A DNA stretch of 21,962 bases from the NCBI GenBank assembly GCA_028287225.1, contig JAQBPZ010000006.1, forward strand, positions 1 to 21,962, in the 5' to 3' direction. How positions within the stretch are numbered: the first letter of the stretch is position 1; the number at the start of each line of letters is the position of its first letter. A program made the position numbers and the translations under genes. This DNA comes from Gemmatimonadota bacterium (GTDB lineage: Bacteria > Gemmatimonadota > Gemmatimonadetes > Gemmatimonadales > Gemmatimonadaceae). The notes beneath the pieces were generated by a model. It was not told the origin of the DNA and ran no database searches. It worked only from the letters and a program-made list of their open reading frames with translations. This document shows, one piece after another, positions 1 through 8,473 of this stretch.

Positions 1-1
1 C

Positions 2-799
<798 letters not shown>

Positions 800-824
800 C
801 GCGAACGGCGAAGCGGACTGCGAG

Positions 825-897
825 CTGGGGCGGCAGGATTCGAACCTGCAACTTCCCGGGTAACAGCCGGGCGGTCTGCCAATTGACCTACACCCCA
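825..897 (-). tRNA. tRNA-Asn (GTT)
   Basis: On the minus strand a full cloverleaf can be drawn. The acceptor stem is TGGGGTG/CGCCCCA with one T-G pair. The D arm is GGTC/GACC, the anticodon stem CCCGG/CCGGG with loop CTGTTAC, and the T arm GCAGG-TTCGAAT-CCTGC. The anticodon GTT (plus-strand 862-864) decodes Asn codons, and the discriminator base is G, usual for tRNA-Asn. CCA is not encoded. A strong hairpin with a T-rich tail sits only a few bases upstream of the 5' end (902-939), which is unusual for a tRNA gene. Confidence 0.95.
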
Positions 898-901
898 TCA
901 G

Positions 902-939
902 AAAAACAAATGCCCGCCAGACTCCGGAGTCTGGCGGGC
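902..939 (-). terminator. 28-nt perfect palindrome with T-rich tail, just 5' of tRNA-Asn
   Basis: Bases 912-939 form a perfect 14-bp inverted repeat centred between 925 and 926. Read on the minus strand it is followed by A then TTTGTTTTTC (910-901), the layout of an intrinsic terminator. On the plus strand no T-run follows, so it would act leftward only. It ends 4 nt before the mature tRNA-Asn, so it would stop transcripts coming from the minus-strand promoter at 1044-1073. It could instead be a leader hairpin removed during tRNA processing. Confidence 0.65.
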
Positions 940-1037
940 GGGCGACACGGTGAACCACCGAGATGCGCGAGCTAGCCAGACCGGGCCGAGGGCCGGTTGG
1001 GATTATTCGGGTTCGCGTTGTTCCCGGTGGCGTTCAT
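902..1037 (-). ncRNA. Candidate small RNA between a minus-strand promoter and a terminator
   Basis: A sigma70-like promoter (TTGACG, 18 bp, TAAGAT) predicts a start near 1037, and the hairpin with T tail at 939-902 predicts an end near 902, giving an RNA of about 135 nt. The sequence between can fold. Outer pairing is CCACCG with CGGTGG, next CGCGA with TCGCG, and an inner hairpin pairs ACC-GGCC with GGCC-C-GGT around a CTC loop. I do not recognise a known family: the SRP RNA, 6S and tmRNA signature sequences I looked for are absent. The alternative is a long processed leader of tRNA-Asn. Confidence 0.35.
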
Positions 1038-1043
1038 GGACGC

Positions 1044-1073
1044 ATCTTACACTCGCGCCACACGCGCCGTCAA
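1044..1073 (-). promoter_or_regulatory. Sigma70-like promoter reading toward tRNA-Asn
   Basis: On the minus strand, -35 TTGACG (1073-1068) and -10 TAAGAT (1049-1044) are separated by 18 bp. The match is 5 of 6 at -35 and 4 of 6 at -10. It points away from larC, toward the folded segment and tRNA-Asn. Confidence 0.5.
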
Positions 1074-1119
1074 CTGCGGTGTCTCGCCGCGTGCCGACGC
1101 TGCATCGATTCCAACCCGA

Positions 1120-1125
1120 TATCTT
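1120..1125 (+). promoter_or_regulatory. Possible -10 element for a leaderless larC transcript
   Basis: TATCTT lies 7 nt before the larC ATG. No Shine-Dalgarno sequence is visible before that ATG, and no convincing -35 is found at 16-18 bp. The same hexamer is the -10 of the well-formed promoter at 4062-4090. This spacing is what leaderless mRNAs show, but a six-base match alone is weak. Confidence 0.3.
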
Positions 1126-1132
1126 CTGCGTC

Positions 1133-2311
1133 ATGACACGACTCGCGATCCTCGATCCCTTCAGCGGCATCGCCGGCGACATGACGCTCGGGGCGCTCCT
1201 TGGCCTCGGGCTCGATCCCGAGTGGCTCCGCGCGCTGCCCGCGCGCCTCGGGCTCGCCGATGTTCGCGTGGACATCCGCGAGGTGCTGCGCGGTGAGCTC
1301 GTGTGCTGGAAGGTGGAGTTCGAGATTCCGCCGCAGCCCCACGGGCGGCACATCGCGGAGATCCGCGAGATGGTCGCGCGCACCGACGCGCCGGCCGCGG
1401 TGAAGGCGAAGGCCGACGCGACCTTCCGGGCCATCGCCACCGCGGAGGGGGAGATCCACGGCATGCCGCCCGAGCAGGTGCACCTGCACGAGGTCGGGGC
1501 GGTGGACGCGATCCTCGACGTGGTGGGAAGCATCTGGGGCCTCGCGCTGCTCGGGGTGGACGAAGTGCGCTGTGGCGCGCTGCGGACCGGCGACGGCACC
1601 GTGCGGGCCGCGCACGGCCTGCTGCCGGTGCCTGCGCCGGCCACGCTGAAGCTGCTCGAGGGCCACGTCGTGCGGCCCGGGCCGGAGGGTGCAGGGGAGC
1701 TCGTGACGCCCACGGGCGCCGCGCTGGTCCGCGTGCTCTCGGCCGGGCCCCCACCCGCGGAGTACATCCCCATCGCCAGCGGCTACGGTGCCGGCACCAG
1801 GGACTTCCCGGGGCGCGCGAACGCCCTGCGCATCGTGCTCGCCGATTCGGTGGACGCACCGCGCGATGCCGGCCGCGAGAGCCTGGCGATGCTCGCGAGC
1901 GACGTCGACGACATGTCGCCGGAGTACCTGGCGGCGTTCGCGGACCGGGCTCGCGAGGACGGCGCGCTCGACGTCGTCCTGCTGCCGGTGACCATGAAGA
2001 AGGGCCGGGCGGGGACGCGGATCGAGATCCTGTGCCGGCCCGGCGATGCCGCGCGCCTCGAAGGCCTGCTGCTTGCGGAGACCAGCGCCATCGGAGTGCG
2101 GCGAAGCGACGTGAGCCGCCTCGCGCTGCCGCGCCGCGAAGTGGCCGTCACGGTGCTCGGCGAGTCCGTGCGGGTGAAGGAAGTCACCCTGCCGGATGGC
2201 AGCACGCGGGGCAAGCCGGAGTTCGACGACGTGCAGCGCATCGCACTGGCGACCGGACGCCGCCCCCTCGATATTTACCATCTCGCCCGTGAGGCAGCGG
2301 AACGCCGTTGA
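1133..2311 (+). CDS. larC: Nickel pincer cofactor biosynthesis protein LarC
   Basis: LarC inserts nickel into the pyridinium-3,5-bisthiocarboxylate mononucleotide to complete the pincer cofactor used by lactate racemase and related enzymes (family knowledge). The 392-residue protein is the usual length and forms one uninterrupted frame, unlike Lactobacillus plantarum, where larC is split and joined by frameshifting. Visible family motifs are LDPFSGIAGDMTLGALLGLG at residues 7-26, HLHEVGAVDAILDVVG, LPVPAPATLKLLEG and GELVTPTGAAL. The frame is open upstream to 950, but ATG 1133 was chosen because the conserved N-terminus begins there. No ribosome binding site precedes it. No larA, larB or larE lies in the window, so partners must be elsewhere. 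A TPR gene follows after 71 nt and may be co-transcribed. Confidence 0.92.
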   Translation: MTRLAILDPFSGIAGDMTLGALLGLGLDPEWLRALPARLGLADVRVDIREVLRGELVCWKVEFEIPPQPHGRHIAEIREMVARTDAPAAVKAKADATFRAIATAEGEIHGMPPEQVHLHEVGAVDAILDVVGSIWGLALLGVDEVRCGALRTGDGTVRAAHGLLPVPAPATLKLLEGHVVRPGPEGAGELVTPTGAALVRVLSAGPPPAEYIPIASGYGAGTRDFPGRANALRIVLADSVDAPRDAGRESLAMLASDVDDMSPEYLAAFADRAREDGALDVVLLPVTMKKGRAGTRIEILCRPGDAARLEGLLLAETSAIGVRRSDVSRLALPRREVAVTVLGESVRVKEVTLPDGSTRGKPEFDDVQRIALATGRRPLDIYHLAREAAERR

Positions 2312-2370
2312 CCCGAGTGGGTACCCGGACGGGAGGCGGCGCCCGTGCGCGTTGGCCCTTCGTTCCTACC

Positions 2371-2375
2371 AGGAG
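2371..2375 (+). promoter_or_regulatory. Ribosome binding site fixing the TPR gene start
   Basis: AGGAG lies 7 nt upstream of ATG 2383. It decides this start over the TTG at 2308, which overlaps the larC stop and would add a stretch that does not look like a signal peptide. Confidence 0.75.
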
Positions 2376-2382
2376 ATCGCAG

Positions 2383-3960
2383 ATGGCCCTGTTCAGTAAG
2401 ACGTTCCCCACCGCTGGCGCGCTGCTCCTCGCCGCCACCACCCTCGGTGCGCAGACCGCGCCCGCCGCATGCGACCTGACGGCGTCCAAGGGCGCCCTCG
2501 CCAAGGCATCCTTCGCGGTGGAGCAGGCGCGCGGCGCGCAGGGCACCCCCGGCGCCGCCACGCTGCTCTCCAGCGCCGTGAAGCAGCTCGAGGCGGTCAA
2601 GGGCGAGGATCCCACGGTCCAGGCGCTCTACCTGGGGCAGACGCTGTCGTTCTGGCTGAGCCAGCCGAACATGTCGCTCACCCCGCGCCGCGGCACCCTC
2701 GGCTTCGTGCAGAACCCCGAGAGCCCCATCGACCTCGTCGTCACGATCGACTCCCTGTTCCGCGTCGTCGAGACCGCGAAGCCGGCCTGCTCGGAGATCA
2801 CGACGGCCTATCGCGGCGGCCTGCCCGGCTACCTCGGCCTGGTGAACGGCGCGATCAACGCGCTCAACGCCGAGAAGCTCGATTCGGCCGAGCACCTGGC
2901 CGCCGCCGCGAACCGCCTCTACCCCGCCTCTCCCTACGGCGTGATGGTGCTCGGCAACGTGGCGTCCAAGCGGAAGGACGACGCGAAGGCGCTCGAGTAC
3001 TGGAGCGCCGCCGCCACGGTGGCGGCGAAGGACACGATCTATCGCGACGTGGAGCGGCAGGTCCTGAACAACCAGGGCATGCTGTACATGAGCACCGCCA
3101 ACACGGCGTCCGGCGCCCAGCGCGCGGAAGCCGCGCGCCACGCGATCCAGGTGTACAACACCCTGCTCGCCGTGCCCGGCACCACGGGGGTCTATTCCGC
3201 CACCGGCCGGCAGAACCTGCAGACCGCGCAGCTGCTGCTCGGCGATACCGCGTCCTTCGTCGCCGGCTACCAGCCGATGATCGCCAGCCCGTCGGGGTAC
3301 ACGTACCAGGACCTGCTCAACACCGCCATGAACGCCGTCCGGGCCAACCGGACCGCCGACGCCGCGAAGCTGTTCGAGGGAGCCCTCGTGGTGAATCCCT
3401 GGAACCGCGATGCGCTGTACAACCTCGGTGTCGAGTACATCGCGCTGAACCAGCACGACAAGGTCCAGCCGCTCGTCCAGCGCCTCATCGCGCTCGACCC
3501 GGCCAACCCGGTGAACTACTTCATGGCCGCGCAGGCGTTCCAGGCCAGGAGCAAGGAGGCGCAGGCGGCCAAGCGGACGCCGCTCGTCGCGGCCTTCAAC
3601 GACAGCACCCTCCAGTGGATCTCGCGCGGCGAGAAGCTGCCGACGGAGGTGGCCTTCACCACCTTCTACTCCACGGACAAGGTCACGACGCTGGCCGGCA
3701 CGATCACCGACCGTCGCGACAAGGCGGCCGCACCGGCAACCGCTGCGCCGGCCGCCCGCGGCGCCAAGGCGAAGCCGGCCGCCAAGCCGGCGCTGCCGGC
3801 GCAGGCCGTGACCGTCACGATCGAGACGCTCGACAAGTCGGGCGCCGTGGTGGGCAGCAAGGTCATCACCACCGCCCCGCTGGTCCCGGGCGGGACCGAG
3901 ACCTTCAGCACGACGATCCCGGGCGACGCCATCGCGTATCGGTACCGCGTCGGCGCCTGA
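2383..3960 (+). CDS. Secreted TPR-repeat protein with C-terminal FxLYD-like domain
   Basis: A 525-residue protein of unknown specific role. The first ~23 residues look like a Sec signal peptide (Lys, hydrophobic GALLLAATT, then LGA before Gln), so it probably acts in the periplasm. The middle is helical with TPR-like units, clearest near NRLYPASPYGVMVLGNVA and ALVVNPWNRDALYNLGVEYIA. A low-complexity Ala/Lys/Pro linker (roughly residues 450-475) precedes a beta-rich end with VTVTIETLDKSGAVVG and APLVPGGTETF, resembling the FxLYD domain of secreted proteins. TPRs usually mediate protein contacts, so a scaffolding role is inferred. It lies 71 nt after larC and ends just before a strong terminator. 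The start is supported by AGGAG at -12. Confidence 0.75.
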   Translation: MALFSKTFPTAGALLLAATTLGAQTAPAACDLTASKGALAKASFAVEQARGAQGTPGAATLLSSAVKQLEAVKGEDPTVQALYLGQTLSFWLSQPNMSLTPRRGTLGFVQNPESPIDLVVTIDSLFRVVETAKPACSEITTAYRGGLPGYLGLVNGAINALNAEKLDSAEHLAAAANRLYPASPYGVMVLGNVASKRKDDAKALEYWSAAATVAAKDTIYRDVERQVLNNQGMLYMSTANTASGAQRAEAARHAIQVYNTLLAVPGTTGVYSATGRQNLQTAQLLLGDTASFVAGYQPMIASPSGYTYQDLLNTAMNAVRANRTADAAKLFEGALVVNPWNRDALYNLGVEYIALNQHDKVQPLVQRLIALDPANPVNYFMAAQAFQARSKEAQAAKRTPLVAAFNDSTLQWISRGEKLPTEVAFTTFYSTDKVTTLAGTITDRRDKAAAPATAAPAARGAKAKPAAKPALPAQAVTVTIETLDKSGAVVGSKVITTAPLVPGGTETFSTTIPGDAIAYRYRVGA

Positions 3961-3975
3961 TCGGCGCGCGTTGTC

Positions 3976-4015
3976 GGAAAACGGGGCGCCCGCATTCGCG
4001 GGCGCCCCGTTTTCC
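3976..4015. terminator. Strong hairpin terminator after the TPR gene
   Basis: A perfect 18-bp inverted repeat (3976-3993 with 3998-4015) with loop ATTC. It begins with AAAA and ends with TTTT inside the stem, so it can serve as an intrinsic terminator in either direction. It lies 15 nt after the TPR stop codon. Confidence 0.85.
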
Positions 4016-4061
4016 TTCCCGGAATTCACTGCGCGCGAATGCTCCAAGTGCCTGATCCGGC

Positions 4062-4090
4062 TTGATTTCGGGGCCTGAATCTCCTATCTT
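4062..4090 (+). promoter_or_regulatory. Promoter of the DUF512-der-plsY-gpsA operon
   Basis: -35 TTGATT (4062-4067) and -10 TATCTT (4085-4090) are separated by exactly 17 bp. Transcription should start near 4097. It sits between the terminator of the preceding gene and a second terminator in the new leader. Confidence 0.65.
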
Positions 4091-4103
4091 GCATGAGATG
4101 GCC

Positions 4104-4131
4104 GATGCGCGGATTCGCGCATCTTTTTTTT
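4104..4131 (+). terminator. Intrinsic terminator in the operon leader (attenuator-like)
   Basis: The stem GATGCGCG (4104-4111) pairs with CGCGCATC (4116-4123) around loop GATT and is followed by eight T (4124-4131). It lies about 7 nt after the predicted transcription start and 25 nt before the DUF512 ATG. It would release a transcript of about 35 nt unless read through. It is not needed for the upstream TPR gene, which has its own terminator at 3976-4015. Confidence 0.65.
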
Positions 4132-4156
4132 CTGTCGGCAGGGTCACGAGGTCCGC

Positions 4157-5470
4157 ATGGTTCGCGTCAGTCGAGTGCTTCCCGGCAGCATCTGCGACGA
4201 GATGGGCGTCGTGCCGGGCACGGAGCTCCTGACGGTCAACGGGCGCGAGCTGGGGGACTTCCTGGATTGGGAGTTCCTCACCGCCGACGACGAGCTGGTG
4301 ATCGAGGCCCGCCTTCCGGACGGCGAGGAGATCATCTACGAGCTCGAGCGTCCCGAAGGCGAGGCCCTCGGCGTGGAGCTGGAGCCGCCGACGGTGCGCC
4401 GCTGCGCCAACCGCTGCGAGTTCTGCTTCATCGAGGGGCTGCCCAAGGGCCTCCGGAAGAACCTCTACGTGCGGGACGACGACTACCGCCTGTCGTTCGC
4501 CTACGGCAACTTCGCGACGCTGTCCAACGTGAAGGAGCGCGACATCCAGCGCATCCTGGAGTATCGCCTGTCGCCCCTCTACGTCTCGGTCCACGCGACC
4601 CCGTGGGAGGCGCGCAAGAAGCTCCTCAACAATCCGCGCGTCCCCAACATCCTCGAGCAGCTGACGCGGCTCGCCGAGGGGGGGATCCAGTTCCACGGCC
4701 AGATGGTGGTGGTGCCGGGGCTCAACGACGCCGAGGTGCTCGAGGAATCGCTGTCCGACCTCTACGCCATGGGCGACGCCTGCCTCAGCGTGGCGCTCGT
4801 GCCCGTGGGCGTGACCCAGTTCTCGCACCTCTACGACGGCCGGCCGATGGACCCCGAGAATGCCGGCCGCATCCTCGACGCCGTGCATCGCTGGGAGGCC
4901 CGCGCCCTCGCCGAGCGCGGCGACCGCTGGGTGTACGGCTCCGACGAGCTGTATCTCCTCTCCGGCTATCCGCTTCCCGGCGTGGAGCACTACGGCGACT
5001 TCTCGCAGATCGAGAACGGCGTCGGCTCCGTCACCGCCCTGCGCCAGCGCGTGCGCGAGGGGCTCGGCGACCTGCCGAGCCTGGCCGGCAAGCACATCGG
5101 CGTCGTCACCGGCACCTCCATGGCGCCCCTCATGCCCGAGCTGCTCGACGCCATCTCCGAGCGCACCGGCGCCCGCTTCACCCTCATCCCGACCGAGAAC
5201 TCCCTCTTCGGTCCCACCACGACGACCGCCGGCCTGCTGGTCGGTGCGGACATCCGTCGTGCCCTTTCCGACCGAAGCGACCTCGATCTCGCGCTGATTC
5301 CAGCCGAGACGATCAACGACGACGGACTCTTTCTCGACGAGGAGCGCTTCATCACGCTCCGTGAAACCCTGCCCATGCCCGTATATCCCTCGTACGACTT
5401 CATCGACGTGCTCGTGCACGAAGGTGACGCACGCAGCATCCGCCCCATGAGCCGACGAGGCGCCGCATGA
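4157..5470 (+). CDS. DUF512 family protein: PDZ-like domain plus radical-SAM-like Fe-S domain
   Basis: A 437-residue protein. Residues 1-60 look like a PDZ domain (VSRVLPGSICDEMGVVPGTELLTVNG). The CANRCEFCF motif with Cys83, Cys87 and Cys90 has the CxxxCxxC spacing that binds a radical-SAM [4Fe-4S] cluster. The C-terminal third (GVVTGTSMAPLM to LIPAETINDDGLFLD) is the DUF512 region. The family is described as Fe-S oxidoreductases related to NifB/MoaA; I know of no firmly assigned reaction. Its stop overlaps the der start in ATGA. DUF512 next to der, plsY and gpsA is, from memory, a recurring arrangement in Clostridia. This suggests a link to ribosome assembly or envelope growth, but that is inference. 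ATG 4157 is preceded by a modest GAGGT. Confidence 0.88.
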   Translation: MVRVSRVLPGSICDEMGVVPGTELLTVNGRELGDFLDWEFLTADDELVIEARLPDGEEIIYELERPEGEALGVELEPPTVRRCANRCEFCFIEGLPKGLRKNLYVRDDDYRLSFAYGNFATLSNVKERDIQRILEYRLSPLYVSVHATPWEARKKLLNNPRVPNILEQLTRLAEGGIQFHGQMVVVPGLNDAEVLEESLSDLYAMGDACLSVALVPVGVTQFSHLYDGRPMDPENAGRILDAVHRWEARALAERGDRWVYGSDELYLLSGYPLPGVEHYGDFSQIENGVGSVTALRQRVREGLGDLPSLAGKHIGVVTGTSMAPLMPELLDAISERTGARFTLIPTENSLFGPTTTTAGLLVGADIRRALSDRSDLDLALIPAETINDDGLFLDEERFITLRETLPMPVYPSYDFIDVLVHEGDARSIRPMSRRGAA

Positions 5471-6825
5471 GCGTGCCCGTCGTCGCCCTGATCGGGCGCC
5501 CCAACGTCGGAAAGTCCGCGCTCTTCAACCGCATCATCGGCGACGACGAAGCCATCGTGAGCGAGGAGGCGGGCACCACGCGCGACCGCCACTTCTCCAA
5601 GGCGGAGTGGAACGGCCGGGCCTTCTGGCTCGTGGACACCGGCGGCCTCTCGGACGACCCGAATGCTCCCATGGACCGGGAGATCCGCTCGCAGGTCGCC
5701 ACCGCGGTGGAGGAGGCGGACATGATCCTCTTCGTCGTGGACTCGCAGCAGGGGCTGCACCCGAGCGACCAGCGGATCGCCGAGATGATCCGCACCACGA
5801 ACAAGCCGTGGATGCTCGTCGCCAACAAGGTGGACGACCCGCAGAAGACCGACTTCTACGACTTCTACCGGCTCGGCGCGGGCGATCCGATCCCGGTGTC
5901 GGCGCAGAACGGCAAGAACTCCGGCGACCTGCTCGACGAGCTGGTGAACAAGCTCCCCGAGAGCATCCCCGAGGACGAGGAGGCGCTCCGCATCGCGGTG
6001 GTCGGCCGCCCGAACGTGGGCAAGTCGTCGTTCGTGAACCGCCTCCTCGGCGAGGAGCGCCTGGTGGTCAGCGAGATCTCCGGCACCACGCGCGACGCGA
6101 TCGACACGCCGATGACGTACCACGGGCGCAAGCTCATCTTCGTGGACACCGCCGGCCTGCGCCGGCAGAGCAAGATCGACGACGGCATCGAGTTCTACTC
6201 GGCGCTGCGCAGCCGGCGCGCGATCGAGCGCGCCAACCTGTGCGTCCTGGTGATCGACGCGAGCGAGGGGGAGTTCCACAACCAGGACCTGACCATCGCC
6301 AACATGGCGTGGGACCTGGGCCGCGGCGTCATCGTCGTGGTCAACAAGTGGGACCTGGTGGAGAAGGACGACAAGGCGACGCACAAGTTCGAGAAGAAGG
6401 CGCACGAGAAGGCGCCCTTCCTCAAGCACGTGCCCTTCCTGTTCACGTCGGCCCTCACCGGGCAGCGCGTGTCGAAGATCCTCGACGTGATCCAGCTCGT
6501 GGACGAGCAGTCGAAGGTCCGGATCCCCACGTCGCAGGTGAACGAGCGGCTCGCGGAGCTGCTCGCGCGGCGCCAGCCGTCGCAGGCCGCCGGCCGCGAG
6601 GTCAAGCTCAACTACGCCACGCAGGTCAGCGTGGCGCCGCCGACGATCGCCTTCTTCGGCAACCATCCGGACCTGGTGGAGGAGCATTACATCCGCTTCC
6701 TGCACAACGGCTTCCGGGAGACGTACCCGTTCACGGGCAATCCCCTTCGCATCGTGATGCGCCGCAAGAGCGGCACGGATCGGAGCGAGCGGGGCGAGAA
6801 GGCCGAGCGCACCGCGGACGCCTGA
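5467..6825 (+). CDS. der: Ribosome biogenesis GTPase Der (EngA)
   Basis: An essential GTPase with two tandem G domains and a KH-like C-terminal domain that assists late assembly of the 50S ribosomal subunit. In 452 residues, G domain 1 shows GRPNVGKS (10-17), DTGG (57-60) and NKVD (120-123). G domain 2 shows GRPNVGKS (180-187), DTAG (227-230) and NKWD (293-296). The KH-like end includes FFGNHPDLVEEHYIRFL and is closed by a charged tail rich in Arg, Glu and Lys. All nucleotide-binding motifs are intact. The start overlaps the DUF512 stop by 4 nt and plsY begins 2 nt after its stop, so the three genes should be translationally coupled. Confidence 0.98.
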   Translation: MSVPVVALIGRPNVGKSALFNRIIGDDEAIVSEEAGTTRDRHFSKAEWNGRAFWLVDTGGLSDDPNAPMDREIRSQVATAVEEADMILFVVDSQQGLHPSDQRIAEMIRTTNKPWMLVANKVDDPQKTDFYDFYRLGAGDPIPVSAQNGKNSGDLLDELVNKLPESIPEDEEALRIAVVGRPNVGKSSFVNRLLGEERLVVSEISGTTRDAIDTPMTYHGRKLIFVDTAGLRRQSKIDDGIEFYSALRSRRAIERANLCVLVIDASEGEFHNQDLTIANMAWDLGRGVIVVVNKWDLVEKDDKATHKFEKKAHEKAPFLKHVPFLFTSALTGQRVSKILDVIQLVDEQSKVRIPTSQVNERLAELLARRQPSQAAGREVKLNYATQVSVAPPTIAFFGNHPDLVEEHYIRFLHNGFRETYPFTGNPLRIVMRRKSGTDRSERGEKAERTADA

Positions 6826-6826
6826 C

Positions 6827-7447
6827 GTGCATCCGGCCCTGGCCCTCGCGCTGGCGTACGTCTCCGGGTCACTCCCCTTCGCCTGGATCGCCGGCCAGGT
6901 GAAGGGCGTGGACCTGCGCAAGCAGGGCTCCGGCAACCTCGGCGCCACCAACGTGTTCCGCGTGCTCGGCTGGAAGATCGGGCTCGCGGTCTTCCTCGCC
7001 GATGCCCTCAAGGGCGCGCTGCCCGTGCTGCTCCTGCCGCCGCGCATCGCGAGCGCGCGCGATCCGGTGGTGTGGGCGCTGCTCGTGGCGGTGGCGGCGA
7101 TCGCGGGCCACGTGCGTCCGCTCTTCCTGGGGTTCCGGAAGGGCGGGAAGGGGGTGGCCACCGCGGCGGGGGTGTTCTTCGCCCTCGCGCCCGTCCCGAT
7201 GGCGGTGTGCTTCGCGCTCTTCGTGGCCATCGTGCTGGCCAGCGGCTACGTATCGCTCGGCAGCCTCGTTTCGGCCGCGCTGCTCCCGATCATCCTGCTC
7301 GCGACGCTCGGCGCGACGTCGCCCCTGTTCCTCGTGAGCGCGGCCATCGCGACGTTCGTGTTCTGGACGCATCGCGCCAACATCGGGCGTCTGCGCCGCG
7401 GCGAGGAGCATCGCTTCGGGAAGCGCGGCATCCGGGGCGCGCCATGA
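6827..7447 (+). CDS. plsY: Glycerol-3-phosphate acyltransferase PlsY
   Basis: An integral membrane enzyme that transfers an acyl group from acyl-phosphate to glycerol-3-phosphate, giving lysophosphatidic acid, the first committed step of phospholipid synthesis. The protein has 206 residues, within the family range, with about five hydrophobic helices. Family motifs are GSGNLGATNVFRVLG near residues 31-45 and GHVRPLFLGFRKGGKGVAT in the second cytoplasmic loop. The GTG start lies one base after the der stop. The PlsY stop overlaps the gpsA start in ATGA, coupling this enzyme to the one that makes its substrate. A PlsX partner, which makes acyl-phosphate, is not in the window. Confidence 0.96.
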   Translation: MHPALALALAYVSGSLPFAWIAGQVKGVDLRKQGSGNLGATNVFRVLGWKIGLAVFLADALKGALPVLLLPPRIASARDPVVWALLVAVAAIAGHVRPLFLGFRKGGKGVATAAGVFFALAPVPMAVCFALFVAIVLASGYVSLGSLVSAALLPIILLATLGATSPLFLVSAAIATFVFWTHRANIGRLRRGEEHRFGKRGIRGAP

Positions 7448-8442
7448 CCCGCTGCGCCGTGGTCGGCGCGGGCGCGTGGGGCACGGCGCTGGCCGACCTG
7501 CTCGCACGCAACGGTCACGAGACCGTGCTCTGGGCCTACGAGGCCGACGTCACCGAATCCGTGCGCACCGCCCGCGTGAACACGCGGTTCCTGCCCGGTG
7601 CCACGCTCAGCGCGGCGCTCGAGGTCTCGTGCGACCTGGCCGGTGCGCTGGCCGGCGCGTCGCTCGTGTGCCTGGCCACCCCATCGCAGCACCTCCGCGC
7701 GATCCTGCGGCAGGGCGCCGGCGCGCTCGCGCCGGGCGCGGTGGTGTGCGTCGCCTCCAAGGGCATCGAGCGTGACACGCTCGCGCTGATGAGCGACGTG
7801 GCCGCCAGCGAGGCGCGGGGGCATCCCGTCGTCGCGCTCTCGGGCCCCAGCTTCGCCGCTGAAGTGGCCGCGCGCCAGCCGACGGCCATCGTGGCCGCCT
7901 CGGACGACATGGCCGCCGCGGAGCTGGTGCAGGACCTGTTCAGCAACGGCCTGTTCCGGGTTTACACGCACGACGACGTCACCGGCGTGGAGCTGGGCGG
8001 TTCGCTCAAGAACGTGATGGCCGTGGCCACGGGGATCTGCGAGGGGGCCGGCTTCGGGTTCAACTCGCGCGCGGCCCTCATCACGCGCGGCCTTGCCGAG
8101 ATGACGCGGCTCGGCATCGCGGTAGGAGCGCGGCCCGCCACCTTTGCGGGGCTCGCGGGCATCGGCGACCTGGTGCTCACCTGTACCGGCTCGCTGAGTC
8201 GCAACCGCGCCGTGGGGATCGAGGTGGGTAAGGGCGCCACGCTCGACGAGGCGCTGGCCGGCAAGGAAACCGTGGCCGAAGGCGTCACGACGACGCGCAG
8301 CGCCCTCGCGCTGGCCGAGCGCGAGGGGGTGGAGATGCCCATCGTCTCGATGGTGCATCGCGTGCTGTTCGACGGGCTCGCGGCGCATGCCGGCGTGACG
8401 GAGCTGATGTCGCGCGAGCTGCGCGCGGAGCAGGACGCATGA
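7444..8442 (+). CDS. gpsA: Glycerol-3-phosphate dehydrogenase [NAD(P)+]
   Basis: A cytoplasmic enzyme that reduces dihydroxyacetone phosphate to sn-glycerol-3-phosphate, the acceptor used by the PlsY encoded just upstream. The 332-residue protein has the Rossmann motif GAGAWGTALA (8-17), SKGIE, and SGPSFAAEVA near 133-142. The catalytic lysine is in ELGGSLKNV (Lys189), and NSRAALITRGLAEM and GIGDLVLTCTG follow. Length and motifs are standard. The ATG start overlaps the plsY stop by 4 nt. This start was chosen over upstream in-frame starts because the protein begins directly with the nucleotide-binding strand. Confidence 0.97.
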   Translation: MTRCAVVGAGAWGTALADLLARNGHETVLWAYEADVTESVRTARVNTRFLPGATLSAALEVSCDLAGALAGASLVCLATPSQHLRAILRQGAGALAPGAVVCVASKGIERDTLALMSDVAASEARGHPVVALSGPSFAAEVAARQPTAIVAASDDMAAAELVQDLFSNGLFRVYTHDDVTGVELGGSLKNVMAVATGICEGAGFGFNSRAALITRGLAEMTRLGIAVGARPATFAGLAGIGDLVLTCTGSLSRNRAVGIEVGKGATLDEALAGKETVAEGVTTTRSALALAEREGVEMPIVSMVHRVLFDGLAAHAGVTELMSRELRAEQDA

Positions 8443-8473
8443 GAACGCCCGCCGCGTGCGCGGAGCGGGCGGC

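Noticed and set aside
950..1132. N-terminal extension of LarC from ATG 950
   Set aside because: It would run through the folded non-coding segment and promoter. The conserved LarC N-terminus starts at ATG 1133.
2275..4047. Long open frame on the minus strand opposite the TPR gene
   Set aside because: A shadow of the plus-strand gene in GC-rich DNA. Its translation is Arg/Gly/His-rich without domains, and the plus frame has a ribosome binding site and signal peptide.
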